Shown piece by piece: positions 42,229 through 51,010 of a stretch of 64,000 nucleotides of DNA. Position 1 is the first letter of the stretch, and the number at the start of each line of letters is the position of its first letter. The stretch is from positions 1-64,000 of the forward strand of contig DOTD01000087.1 in assembly GCA_003513005.1 (NCBI GenBank). Reading direction: 5' to 3'. Both the position numbers and the translations under genes were made by a program. This DNA is from Desulfotomaculum sp. (GTDB lineage Bacteria; Bacillota; Desulfotomaculia; Desulfotomaculales; Nap2-2B). The notes under the pieces are model-generated. The model was not told the DNA's origin and searched no databases. It saw only the letters and a list, made by a program, of their open reading frames with translations.

Positions 42229-42906
42229 TTGATCATTACTACAGAGACAATGCTGGCAATGCGTTGCCCCAAATGCGGCAAACTGGAATTTCATAAACTC
42301 TCCCGGTTTACTTTTTCCGGATCTAATTCTGTCGAACTTGCCTGTACTTGTGGAGCGACCAAAATGATTATTTCCCTCAGAAAAAGAGGGGAGTTATGGT
42401 TTCAGTTAAGCTGTGTTGTATGTGAAGCAATGCATTTGCGTATAATTAGCAGCCAGTCCATAAGGCAGCAGAAGGTCATCACTTTTACTTGCCAGGAAAC
42501 GGGTCTCGAACTGGGGTATATGGGCCCTTATGATAAAATACGTCAATTGATCCAAAATCCGAAAGAAGTTGAACTGCTGTTCAGTGAGCTCACAAGCGAG
42601 GATTATTTTAATAACAGCGAGATAATGCATCAAGTGTTGACTTACATAAATGAATTAGCCGAGCAGGGACTAGTATCCTGTCAGTGTGGGAATTATAATA
42701 TATCGATAGACATTTTTCCCGACAGGCTGGAGCTGCAGTGTAAAAAATGCAATGGAACAAGTATAATCTATGCCGAAACTGAGGAAGATCTGTCCATAGT
42801 CCAACAGGTGGATGAACTTGAACTGATCAAAGAAGGTCTTGGATTTCTCGATAGCCTTGCACATACAAGCCTCTCGAAAAAAAATCGTTATCAGCATGAT
42901 CAATAA
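42229..42906 (+). CDS. Uncharacterised zinc-ribbon protein
   Basis: A 225-residue cytoplasmic protein with three Cys pairs: CPKCGK near 13-18, a CTCG pair near 38-41, and C-x-C-G / CKKC near 148-175. The repeated CxxC spacing suggests zinc ribbons. I do not recognise the family. It starts at TTG 42229 behind GAAAGGGGC and follows the spo0F-like gene by 37 bases, so co-transcription is likely; any sporulation link is inference. Confidence 0.7.
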   Translation: MIITTETMLAMRCPKCGKLEFHKLSRFTFSGSNSVELACTCGATKMIISLRKRGELWFQLSCVVCEAMHLRIISSQSIRQQKVITFTCQETGLELGYMGPYDKIRQLIQNPKEVELLFSELTSEDYFNNSEIMHQVLTYINELAEQGLVSCQCGNYNISIDIFPDRLELQCKKCNGTSIIYAETEEDLSIVQQVDELELIKEGLGFLDSLAHTSLSKKNRYQHDQ

Positions 42907-42912
42907 TAAATA

Positions 42913-43119
42913 TTGTTGTTTTTTAAGGCAGAAGGTAACGCTGTAATAATCTTTACCCCTGTTAAAGTATTGTTCGCCCTTCACGATTATTTCAATGTTC
43001 CCTCAGACGCTGATGAAATTGATTCCCGCAAGATATTAGGCTCGCGCGGCAGACCGTTGCCGAGACGCAAAAAAGCAAAAATGAGCCTTTTTAAAGCGCC
43101 GGTAAAGCCGGTAGAATAG
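42913..43119 (+). CDS. Possible small basic protein upstream of the transaldolase gene
   Basis: A 68-residue frame beginning at a poor TTG without a clear ribosome site. Its residues from VIIFTPVKVLFALHDYF to a Lys/Arg-rich tail (GRPLPRRKKAKM) look like coding sequence, and it fills the gap before the next gene. Start and reality are uncertain. Confidence 0.35.
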   Translation: MLFFKAEGNAVIIFTPVKVLFALHDYFNVPSDADEIDSRKILGSRGRPLPRRKKAKMSLFKAPVKPVE

Positions 43120-43150
43120 TCTCGTAAACAGAAGGAGGATATTTTCCAAA

Positions 43151-43798
43151 ATGAAGCTTTTCCTTGATACTGCAAATATTGAAGAAATAAAAGCTGCCAA
43201 TGCTTTGGGAGTGATCAGCGGCGTAACTACAAATCCATCGCTGATTGCCAGAGAAGGGCGTGTATTTGAACAGGTAGTCAGGGAAATTACCTCAATTGTG
43301 GATGGGCCGATCAGCGCGGAGGCAACAAGTTCCGATGCCCTGTCCATGATTGCGGAGGCGCAGGAGTTAGCAGGTATACATCCCAATATTGTGGTGAAAA
43401 TACCTTTAACAGCTGAAGGCTTAAAAGCAATAGCCGAATTGGCTAAAAAAGGAATCAAGACCAACGCGACACTGGTCTTTTCAGCAAACCAGGCCCTGCT
43501 GGCGGCTCTAGCCGGCGCTTCTTTCGTCAGTCCTTTCGTCGGGCGCCTTGATGATGTCGGGCATGACGGTATGGAAATTGTCGCAGATATAATGGATATT
43601 TTCGAAACCTACGGTTTTCCTGCCCAGGTGATTGCGGCAAGCATCCGGCGCCCCATGCATGTGATTATGGCCGCAAAAGCAGGAGCTGACATAGCGACAA
43701 TACCTTATCAGGTATTAAAACAAATGATTGCGCATCCTTTAACTGATGCCGGCGTTAAAAAGTTTATGGATGATTGGGCCAAGGTTCCTAAGAAATAA
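43151..43798 (+). CDS. tal: Transaldolase / fructose-6-phosphate aldolase family protein
   Basis: The short 215-residue form of the family begins MKLFLDTANIEEI and has the Schiff-base Lys in IVVKIPLT (about 84) and TLVFSANQALLAALAGA. Members act either as transaldolase in the pentose phosphate pathway or as fructose-6-phosphate aldolase; sequence reading alone cannot separate these. ATG 43151 is behind AGAAGGAGGATATT. B. subtilis also has such a gene between spo0F and rho. Confidence 0.9.
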   Translation: MKLFLDTANIEEIKAANALGVISGVTTNPSLIAREGRVFEQVVREITSIVDGPISAEATSSDALSMIAEAQELAGIHPNIVVKIPLTAEGLKAIAELAKKGIKTNATLVFSANQALLAALAGASFVSPFVGRLDDVGHDGMEIVADIMDIFETYGFPAQVIAASIRRPMHVIMAAKAGADIATIPYQVLKQMIAHPLTDAGVKKFMDDWAKVPKK

Positions 43799-44040
43799 AA
43801 AATTTATTTCAAAAATCTAAATTCTAAATTGGAAGATATCGTCATAAAATATACCTGTATTCTCCTATGCTTCCAGCAAAATTTTATGATCCTATCCGGT
43901 TTTCTATTTGGTTTCCCCTTTTTACAATTTAAAGAGATTATGGCCATATAATTTTCCTTTTTCGTAAAAAGTCGATGTGAATTTCAATAAAGTGTATAAA
44001 ATGCAACCCGCTTAAGCAGGTTATTTAAGGAGGGTCATTG

Positions 44041-45351
44041 TTGACTTTTTCTGAGTTGGAGTCGAAAACTCTGCAAGAATTGTACAAAATCGCCAAAGAA
44101 TTGGAGATTCCGGGTTATTCAAGGTTCCGGAAAAAAGAGCTGGTTTTTGAGATTATCAAAGCGCAAACTGAGAAAACCGGGCTGATTTACGCACAAGGTG
44201 TGCTGGAGATCCTGCCGGACGGTTTTGGGTTTTTAAGGCCGTTTTGGTATTTTCAGAGCCAGGATGATATCTACGTTTCGTCTTCACAAATCAGGCGCTT
44301 CGACTTAAGGACCGGAGATCTTGTCGCGGGACAGGTACGCGGCCCCAAAGACAGCGAGCGTTATTTCGCTCTTTTAAGGGTTGAACAGGTAAACAGTTAT
44401 AATGCGGAAAGCGCCTCGGAAAGGCTGCATTTTGACGGCTTAACGCCTTTATATCCCCAGGAGCGGATCAAGCTGGAAACACATCCGGGGGGTTACTCGG
44501 CAAGGATTATTGACCTGCTTGCTCCCCTCGGCAAAGGGCAAAGAGGATTAATCGTAGCCCCTCCGAAGGCCGGGAAAACGACTTTGCTGAAGGATATTGC
44601 CAACAGCATCAGCAGGAACCATCCGGAAATTAAACTAATGGTCCTGCTTGTTGACGAGAGGCCCGAAGAAGTAACCGACATAGAACGTTCGGTAAAAGGC
44701 GAAGTAGTCAGCTCCACTTTTGATGAACCTCCGGAAAACCACGTCAAAGTTGCCGAAATGGTACTGGAAAGGGCGAAACGCCTGGTCGAACACCATGAAG
44801 ACGTGGTTATTCTTTTAGACAGCATAACCCGACTTGCACGGGCTCACAACCTGGTTGTTCCGCCAAGCGGGCGTACTTTGAGCGGCGGTATGGATCCAGC
44901 CGCGCTTCATAAACCCAAGCGGTTTTTTGGAGCGGCCCGTAAAATAGAAGAAGGCGGAAGCATGACGATCATGGCTACAGCCCTGATTGAAACGGGAAGC
45001 CGCATGGACGATGTGATTTTTGAAGAGTTCAAAGGTACAGGCAATATGGAACTTATTCTGGACCGCCGTCTGGCCGAGAGGCGCATATTTCCCGCGATTG
45101 ACGTCCAGCGTTCCGGCACGCGTAAAGAGGAACTGCTTTTATCCAAGGAAGAGCTTGATTGGATGTGGTACTTCCGCAAAGCCACAGTGAATATGGCCCC
45201 CTGGGAAGCCATGGAAATGATGCTTGATCGGATGAAGAAAATCAAGACAAATGAGGAAATTCTGCAACAGTTTCAAAATGCGGTTCGAAAAGTAGGGCCT
45301 GTAGTGACTCCCGACAGGCCGCCTGATATACGCCGCGAACTTTCCAGTTAA
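44041..45351 (+). CDS. rho: Transcription termination factor Rho
   Basis: Rho is the hexameric RNA helicase that ends transcription. An N-terminal helix bundle (ELESKTLQELYKIAKELEIP), the RNA-binding cold-shock fold (about 48-118, LEILPDGFGFLRP), the P-loop APPKAGKTT (about 173-181) and the C-terminal ATPase with VILLDSITRLARAHN are all clear. GGAGGG is 6 bases before TTG 44041; TTG 44038 is also possible. The 239 bases upstream are AT-rich and show no gene. rpmE does not follow, unlike in B. subtilis. Confidence 0.96.
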   Translation: MTFSELESKTLQELYKIAKELEIPGYSRFRKKELVFEIIKAQTEKTGLIYAQGVLEILPDGFGFLRPFWYFQSQDDIYVSSSQIRRFDLRTGDLVAGQVRGPKDSERYFALLRVEQVNSYNAESASERLHFDGLTPLYPQERIKLETHPGGYSARIIDLLAPLGKGQRGLIVAPPKAGKTTLLKDIANSISRNHPEIKLMVLLVDERPEEVTDIERSVKGEVVSSTFDEPPENHVKVAEMVLERAKRLVEHHEDVVILLDSITRLARAHNLVVPPSGRTLSGGMDPAALHKPKRFFGAARKIEEGGSMTIMATALIETGSRMDDVIFEEFKGTGNMELILDRRLAERRIFPAIDVQRSGTRKEELLLSKEELDWMWYFRKATVNMAPWEAMEMMLDRMKKIKTNEEILQQFQNAVRKVGPVVTPDRPPDIRRELSS

Positions 45352-45461
45352 AAACTCTAATGTATAAAAGAGCAATATTATGGTAATACTTGTTCATGAG
45401 TTTTTAAAACTCTTTGAAACTGGTATTTTATTTGTTTTTTTGCTTCAAGAAGGAGATCAAA

Positions 45462-46364
45462 TTGAAGGATAGCTTTATAACTTTGAAAAAAGTTTTTGTT
45501 GCCATAACGATATGTTTCATTGGTATGTTTGGCTGTTGCCATACTCCGGCCAGAGCAGGTCTGGATGAATTTATCCGCCAGGATGTATCTTACTTCAAAC
45601 TAACCCCTGTAGGCGGGGGAGCAGAGGTGGAAAGCGACAAGTCAACATCTTATATTGTTCAGCGGGGAGATACTCTTATATCTGTTGCCAAAAGATTTGG
45701 ACTGCAGACAAACATAGTGGCCGATGCCAATAACTTAAGAGACGAGGACTTTATTGAAGCCGGAAAAGTCCTGCTCATACCCGGAACAGCACAGGATCAT
45801 TTAATCCAGCCGGGAGAAACGTTAACCGGCATAGCCCATGATTACGGCGTATCATTAAACAGCCTGGTCCTGGCTAATAACCTTCATGATGACGACATGT
45901 TAATCGCAGGACAGGAATTAGTTGTTCCTTTATCTGAGAATAATGTTCTGCCTGCATGGAATTATACTGCCGGTCTGCCTGTAAATATGTTAGCTTGGCC
46001 TGTCGCCGGCGGTTGGGTAAGTTCCGGCTTTGGAATACGTGACGGCCGTCCTCACGAGGGTATCGATATAGCCGCCTTTGAAGGAGATTCGATCGAAGCG
46101 ATCAGATCCGGGCGGGTAATTTTCGCCGGTCCCCGCGGCACATATGGGTTAACGGTAATTATAGACCATGGTTCCGGTTTAACTTCTCTGTACGGCCATA
46201 CCTCAGCTATCCTGGTCAGGGAAGGTGATTCTGTAAAGGAAGGCCAGATTATTGCCCGTGTAGGGAGCACCGGCCGTTCCACCGGACCCCACCTTCACCT
46301 GGAGGTTCGTTTGAACGGCATTCCATACGATCCCCTTTTATGCCTTGTGAAGGCCTATGCATAA
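45462..46364 (+). CDS. Secreted LysM/M23 murein endopeptidase
   Basis: From TTG 45462 (AAGGAG 6 bases upstream) the protein has 300 residues: an N-terminal signal peptide ending near TPARA, two LysM modules (about 65-107 and 113-157, YIVQRGDTL and HLIQPGETL), and an M23 domain with the zinc ligands HEGID (about 198-202) and HLHLEV (about 277-282). It probably cleaves peptidoglycan cross-links. A terminator follows. Confidence 0.9.
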   Translation: MKDSFITLKKVFVAITICFIGMFGCCHTPARAGLDEFIRQDVSYFKLTPVGGGAEVESDKSTSYIVQRGDTLISVAKRFGLQTNIVADANNLRDEDFIEAGKVLLIPGTAQDHLIQPGETLTGIAHDYGVSLNSLVLANNLHDDDMLIAGQELVVPLSENNVLPAWNYTAGLPVNMLAWPVAGGWVSSGFGIRDGRPHEGIDIAAFEGDSIEAIRSGRVIFAGPRGTYGLTVIIDHGSGLTSLYGHTSAILVREGDSVKEGQIIARVGSTGRSTGPHLHLEVRLNGIPYDPLLCLVKAYA

Positions 46365-46401
46365 GAAGCGGGGTACTATAAGAAACCTTAAGAAACCTGA
46401 A

Positions 46402-46436
46402 GAATCCTCTCCCTTTCGGAAGAGGATTCTTATTTT
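46402..46436 (+). terminator. Intrinsic terminator after the M23 peptidase gene
   Basis: GAATCCTCT (46402-46410) pairs with AGAGGATTC (46421-46429), followed by TTATTTT. Confidence 0.85.
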
Positions 46437-46538
46437 AGTGTTAAATATATGCCCCATTTCGGGGATCCCTGGTTAATCCACACCTGTAAAACATAACACT
46501 ATAAAATTCCATGTAGAGACACATAAAGACCCCTGTAC

Positions 46539-46566
46539 TTGACTTTAAAAGCTCCGGTGGTATAAT
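46539..46566 (+). promoter_or_regulatory. tRNA-Gly promoter
   Basis: TTGACT (46539-46544) and a perfect TATAAT (46561-46566) are 16 bases apart; the tRNA begins 10 bases later, as usual for tRNA promoters. Confidence 0.75.
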
Positions 46567-46576
46567 AACCTTATCT

Positions 46577-46651
46577 GCGGGTGTAGCTCAACGGTAGAGC
46601 ACCAGCTTCCCAAGCTGGGGGTTGCGGGTTCGATCCCCGTCACCCGCTCCA
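46577..46651 (+). tRNA. tRNA-Gly (anticodon CCC)
   Basis: The acceptor stem GCGGGTG pairs with CACCCGC, the anticodon stem CCAGC/GCTGG encloses the loop TTCCCAA with anticodon CCC at 46609-46611, and GGTTCGATCC is the T arm. CCA is encoded (46649-46651). It decodes GGG. Confidence 0.95.
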
Positions 46652-46664
46652 AAAATTTTTAAAC

Positions 46665-46690
46665 CCTTCAAAGGTTTGCTGCTTTGAAGG
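46665..46690. other. Perfect inverted repeat between tRNA-Gly and the MFS remnant
   Basis: CCTTCAAAG (46665-46673) and CTTTGAAGG (46682-46690) form a 9-base-pair hairpin with an 8-base loop. It overlaps the apparent TTG start of the MFS gene and has T-rich sequence only in the minus-strand direction, so it could terminate minus-strand transcription or tRNA read-through weakly. Confidence 0.45.
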
Positions 46691-47750
46691 AAAAGACGGA
46701 TCTACCGGATAATGATAGAAAGAATGCAGTAAATTTTTTGCTCAGATCATTTCGGTACCGAAATTACCGCCTTTTCTTTTTCGGCCAAGGTATTTCATTA
46801 ATCGGGACATGGATGCAGAATATAGCCATGAGCTGGTTGGTATACAGCTTGACAAAGTCCGCCCTGATGTTGGGACTCGTGTGTTTCGCAGGACAGATAC
46901 CTACTTTCCTTTTTACGCCTTTTGCCGGTGTATTGGCTGACAGGTACCACCGGAAGTCAATCTTAATTGTCACCCAAACTTTATCGCTGATTCAGGCTTT
47001 TGCTTTGGCCCTGCTTGTTTTAACAGGGAAAATTTCAGTGATGTATATATTGCCTTTAAGCATCTTTTTAGGCCTGGTAAACGCTTTGGATATGCCCACA
47101 AGGCAGTCATTTGTGGTTGACATGATTGAGAATAAGGAAGATTTGGGAAACGCAATTGCTCTAAATTCTTCCATGTTCAACAGCGCAAGGCTGCTGGGTC
47201 CGTCTATCGCCGGTTTAATAATCTCAGCCATAGGTGTAGGAGCCTGTTTTCTTGTTAATGGTTTTAGCTACCTGATGGTAATCGGCGCCTTACTTGCCAT
47301 GCGGGGGATTCCCAAGGAGGAAAGAGGGAGAGGTTCTCAGATTCTGCAAGAACTGAAAGAAGGTTTCCTTTACGCTTTTGACTTCTCGCTGATTCGCTGG
47401 ATTATACTTATCCTCGGTTTGATAAGTTTGGTTGGCATGCCTTACGCAGTTCTTATGCCCATCTTTGCCAGGGAAATTCTTCATGGAGGCCCCTCATACG
47501 CTGGGATTCCTGATGGGTTTTGCGGGTTTTGGAGCCCTGCTTGGAGCGGGTTTTTTAGCCTCAAAAGAAAATACACGCGGTCTGTTAAGACTAATTCCTG
47601 TTGCCGCCGGTATTTTCGGTACCGGGCTGATTGCCTTTTCACAGTCACGTACTTTATGGCTTTCCTACTTTTTAATGCTGGTTACGGGTTTGGGCATGGT
47701 AATGCAGATGGCTTCATGCAATACAGTAATCCAGACTATCAACGAAGGAA
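46684..47750 (+). pseudogene. MFS exporter gene, frameshifted and truncated
   Basis: The first about 270 codons encode a major facilitator of the EntS/DUF894-like exporter group (FGQGISLIGTWMQN, LADRYHRKSI, NALDMPTRQSFVVDM). At the CCCC run near 47490-47496 the frame shifts by +1; the family sequence continues in the next frame (TLGFLMGFAGFGALLGAGF to SCNTVIQTI). It then ends near 47750, where an unrelated minus-strand gene begins, so the last four or so membrane helices are missing. The shift alone could be a sequencing error, the truncation not. Substrate unknown. Confidence 0.82.
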
Positions 47751-47933
47751 TTATTTGTATCCCTGCTTTTCCAACTCATCATCGTCACCTGGTTCCATTT
47801 CAACTGAAAGAATCATTACCTGATCAGGGTACAGGGATAATCCTTCCGCAAGCTTATCGCGGATAAGCGACTGAGTTTCCTTTTCGTCCTGACAGGGCAG
47901 GTTTTCCATTGTTATAGCGAAGACAACCCTCAT
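47751..47933 (-). CDS. Small acidic protein of unknown function
   Basis: A 60-residue protein starting MRVVFAITMENLP, followed by a Glu/Asp-rich helix and a DQVMILSVEMEPGDDDELE strand and tail. ATG at 47933 has AAAGGAGG 9-10 bases upstream on the minus strand, which argues that it is translated. I recognise no family. Its 3' end abuts the truncated MFS gene, so the rearrangement that destroyed that gene may have brought it here. Confidence 0.55.
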   Translation of the reverse strand: MRVVFAITMENLPCQDEKETQSLIRDKLAEGLSLYPDQVMILSVEMEPGDDDELEKQGYK

Positions 47934-48107
47934 TTATGTTATCCTCCTTTCCAAGATCTGTTTTGATAACAGCTTAAAGCAAGGAAAAACTAACCTGACT
48001 ACAGTATAGATTTTTCAACAAGAAACCGTTTCTTCCTGCTCTTATTTTGAAATGAATTTAGCAGACAAGGCAAGTTTTCTTCGAGAGATCTTTAAAGCTG
48101 TCATTCA

Positions 48108-48136
48108 TTGACTTTACCATTTTTTAACGGTATAAT
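48108..48136 (+). promoter_or_regulatory. Sigma-A type promoter of the GDP-mannose fusion gene
   Basis: TTGACT (48108-48113) and perfect TATAAT (48131-48136) with a 17-base spacer. The rest of the 298-base spacer from 47934 shows no gene. Confidence 0.8.
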
Positions 48137-48231
48137 ATTTGTGTTAAAAACCAATCTTATTTAGAATTGGCCATTATTTGTTAGATTGAACGGTTTAATC
48201 TGTGTTAATTTCTTCAGGAGTGAGCGCCACA

Positions 48232-50997
48232 ATGTACGCGGTAATTCTTGCGGGGGGAAGCGGTACCCGCCTGTGGCCGTTGAGCAGGGAAAACAATCCT
48301 AAACAAAACCTGAAACTGCTGGATAACGAAAAGAGCCTTTTACAGGAAACAGTAGAGAGAGTTTTAAAAGTCATCCCCGAAGAACGTATTATTATCGTCA
48401 TTCATAAGGATCAAAAAGCCGGCATTGAAAATCAGCTTAAGAGTCTGGGGATTGAAAAGGCAGTTCTGATGAGTGAGCCGTCAGCCCGCAACACAGCGCC
48501 CGCAGTCGGCCTGGCGGCCTGGTATATTGAAGAGGTTGACGGGCAGGATGCTCTTATGGCGGTGCTGCCCGCAGATCATTTGGTCACTTCAAAAGAAGAA
48601 TTCGCCATTCTTTTTAACCAGGCCAGGCAATCCGCCAAACGTTACGGGATGGTTACTTTCGGAATCAGGCCGACCTACCCGGAAACTGGCTACGGATATA
48701 TTAAATGTGGGGAAAGGCTGGATGAATGGACATACAGGGTCCGGAAATTTGTTGAAAAACCTGTTTTTGATCAGGCCTGCATTTATTTGAAAGATCCGCG
48801 CTTCTTATGGAATAGCGGTATGTTTGTTTTTAAAGTGGAGGACTTGATCGCACAATATCGCAGATTTCTTCCTGGATTGTCGGATAGTTTGGATAACCTG
48901 GATTACAGGGAATACTCCAATCTGGAAAAGATTTACGGGTCAATCGAAAGCATCTCCATAGACTATGGAATCCTTGAAAAGTCCGATCAGGTAACAGTTA
49001 TTCCTGCTGATTTTAGCTGGAGTGATGTTGGAAACTGGGAAGCCCTGTATAAAATTTTCCCTAAGGATATCCACGGGAATTATGTCAGGGGAAAAGTAGT
49101 CAGCCTGGACACGCACAGTTCGCTTATTTATTCACAGACGCGGTTAATCGGTACTATCGGAGTCGAAAATCTTATTATTGTTGATACAGAAGATGTTCTT
49201 TTAATATGTTCCAGAGAAAAGACACAGGAGGTAAAAAAGATTGTGGAAGAAGTAAAAAAGAACAATTTACTGGAAAACAAGGTCAATTCCGCAGGCGATA
49301 AACCTTCTGAAGCTTATAAAAAGTGGCTGAATTCCAGGGTAATCGATCCGGATACACATCAGGAACTCTTAGATATTAAGGATGATCCGGATAGTATAAT
49401 TGACCGGTTCGGGACCGAATTAAGCTTCGGTACCGGAGGAATGCGCGGGATGATCGGAGCGGGATTAAACAGAATCAACCGGTATGTGATACGGAAAGCA
49501 ACACAGGGTCTTGCCGACTACCTGCGCGATCAGTATAGTGAAACTCAAAAAATCAAGGTAGCCATAGCCTACGATACAAGGTACTATTCTGGCGAATTTG
49601 CTGAAGAGACTGCTCTGGTTCTATCCGCCAACGGCATTGAGGCGCTGGTTTTTAAAGGAGTCCATCCAACTCCCTTACTTTCCTTTGCAACCAGGGAACT
49701 TGGATGCTGCGCCGGTGTGGTAATCACGGCCAGCCATAACCCGCCCAATTACAATGGTTACAAGGTTTACGGACCGGACGGGGCGCAGTTGGTCTCTCAA
49801 ATGTCTGACAAGCTTACAAAGGCTATCTCGCAGGTAGATATATTTGATGATGTGTATATAATTCCTATGGAGGAAGCGGTTGATAAGGGCCTGTTCAAAT
49901 ACGTCGGTTCTGAGCTGGATGAACTTTATATAGAAAAAGTTCGCTCTCTTTCCCTGACTGAACCGGAAAGCAATATAAAAGTAGTTTTTACTCCCCTTCA
50001 CGGAACAGGTTCCTGTTTTATTCCCACTCTGCTGGGAGAAATGGATTATATCGATCTGTATGAAGTAAAAGAACAGATGTCTGCGGACCCGGCATTTCCT
50101 ACTATACGGGTTCCTAATCCAGAGGACCCGGAAGCTTTTACAATAAGCCTGGAGATGGCTGGACACTTGAATGCGGATCTTGTTCTGGCTACAGATCCGG
50201 ACTGCGACAGAGTTGGCTGCGCCGCCCGGAACAGAAACGGCAGTTACAGTTTTCTCAATGGAAATAAGATTGGCGCACTGTTGCTGGAATATATCCTGGG
50301 ACGGCTTTCCGAAAAAGGGGCTTTGCCTGCTGACGGTGTTGTAATCAAGACAATAGTCACCGGGGAAATGGGTAAAGCGATCGCGGCTTCCTACGGTATA
50401 CGTACAATGGAAACACTAACGGGATTTAAATATATAGGGGAAAAGATTAAAGAATTTGAAGAAACCGGATCCAGCCATTTCCTTTTTGGATATGAAGAAA
50501 GCTATGGTTTTCTGGCCGGAACTTTTGTGCGCGACAAGGATGCCAATATCGCAGCTTTTCTTATTGCCGAGATGGCGGCATATTATAAGCAAAGAGGGCA
50601 GAACCTGCACGAAGTCCTGGAAGATTTGTATAAGCGGCACGGTTATTATAAAGAGGATTTGCTTTCGCTTAATCTGCGAGACAAGGCGCTGGAAGCAAAA
50701 CTGATGGAAGCTTTTAATAATGAACTTCCTGAGACAGACTGTATGACTGCCGTGGAAAAAAGGGATTATTCCTGTGGTATATGTTGTGACCTGATTAATG
50801 GCTCGGAAGTATGCTTGGATCTGCCGAATTCCAGGGTTCTTTATTATAAATTTGACGATAACAGCTGGTTCTGTGTAAGACCTTCCGGCACGGAACCTAA
50901 AATAAAAATTTATCTGTCGGTAGTAGGTAAAAGTGACGAGGAAGCTGCTAATAAACTGGAAAGCCTAAAAAAAATGATCCTGTCCAAAGCCGGTTAA
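48232..50997 (+). CDS. Fused mannose-1-phosphate guanylyltransferase and phosphohexomutase
   Basis: The 921-residue protein joins two enzymes. Residues 1 to about 350 are a GDP-mannose pyrophosphorylase: GGSGTRLWPLSRENNPKQ near 8-25, LPADHL near 118 and FVEKP near 171. From about 365 to the end is a PgcA-like alpha-D-phosphohexomutase: GTGGMRG (about 401-407), phosphoserine TASHNPPNYNGYK (Ser about 500), metal loop DPDCDRVG, sugar loop GYEESYGF and phosphate loop RPSGTEPKIK. If the second part acts on mannose 6-phosphate, the protein covers both last steps to GDP-mannose; glucose specificity is possible. ATG 48232 follows CAGGAGTGA. Confidence 0.9.
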   Translation: MYAVILAGGSGTRLWPLSRENNPKQNLKLLDNEKSLLQETVERVLKVIPEERIIIVIHKDQKAGIENQLKSLGIEKAVLMSEPSARNTAPAVGLAAWYIEEVDGQDALMAVLPADHLVTSKEEFAILFNQARQSAKRYGMVTFGIRPTYPETGYGYIKCGERLDEWTYRVRKFVEKPVFDQACIYLKDPRFLWNSGMFVFKVEDLIAQYRRFLPGLSDSLDNLDYREYSNLEKIYGSIESISIDYGILEKSDQVTVIPADFSWSDVGNWEALYKIFPKDIHGNYVRGKVVSLDTHSSLIYSQTRLIGTIGVENLIIVDTEDVLLICSREKTQEVKKIVEEVKKNNLLENKVNSAGDKPSEAYKKWLNSRVIDPDTHQELLDIKDDPDSIIDRFGTELSFGTGGMRGMIGAGLNRINRYVIRKATQGLADYLRDQYSETQKIKVAIAYDTRYYSGEFAEETALVLSANGIEALVFKGVHPTPLLSFATRELGCCAGVVITASHNPPNYNGYKVYGPDGAQLVSQMSDKLTKAISQVDIFDDVYIIPMEEAVDKGLFKYVGSELDELYIEKVRSLSLTEPESNIKVVFTPLHGTGSCFIPTLLGEMDYIDLYEVKEQMSADPAFPTIRVPNPEDPEAFTISLEMAGHLNADLVLATDPDCDRVGCAARNRNGSYSFLNGNKIGALLLEYILGRLSEKGALPADGVVIKTIVTGEMGKAIAASYGIRTMETLTGFKYIGEKIKEFEETGSSHFLFGYEESYGFLAGTFVRDKDANIAAFLIAEMAAYYKQRGQNLHEVLEDLYKRHGYYKEDLLSLNLRDKALEAKLMEAFNNELPETDCMTAVEKRDYSCGICCDLINGSEVCLDLPNSRVLYYKFDDNSWFCVRPSGTEPKIKIYLSVVGKSDEEAANKLESLKKMILSKAG

Positions 50998-51010
50998 ATT
51001 GGCCTCAATT

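Noticed and set aside
45352..45420. GAGTTTTTAAAACTC after rho as a terminator
   Set aside because: The stem is AT-rich with almost no loop and no T run; termination cannot be supported.
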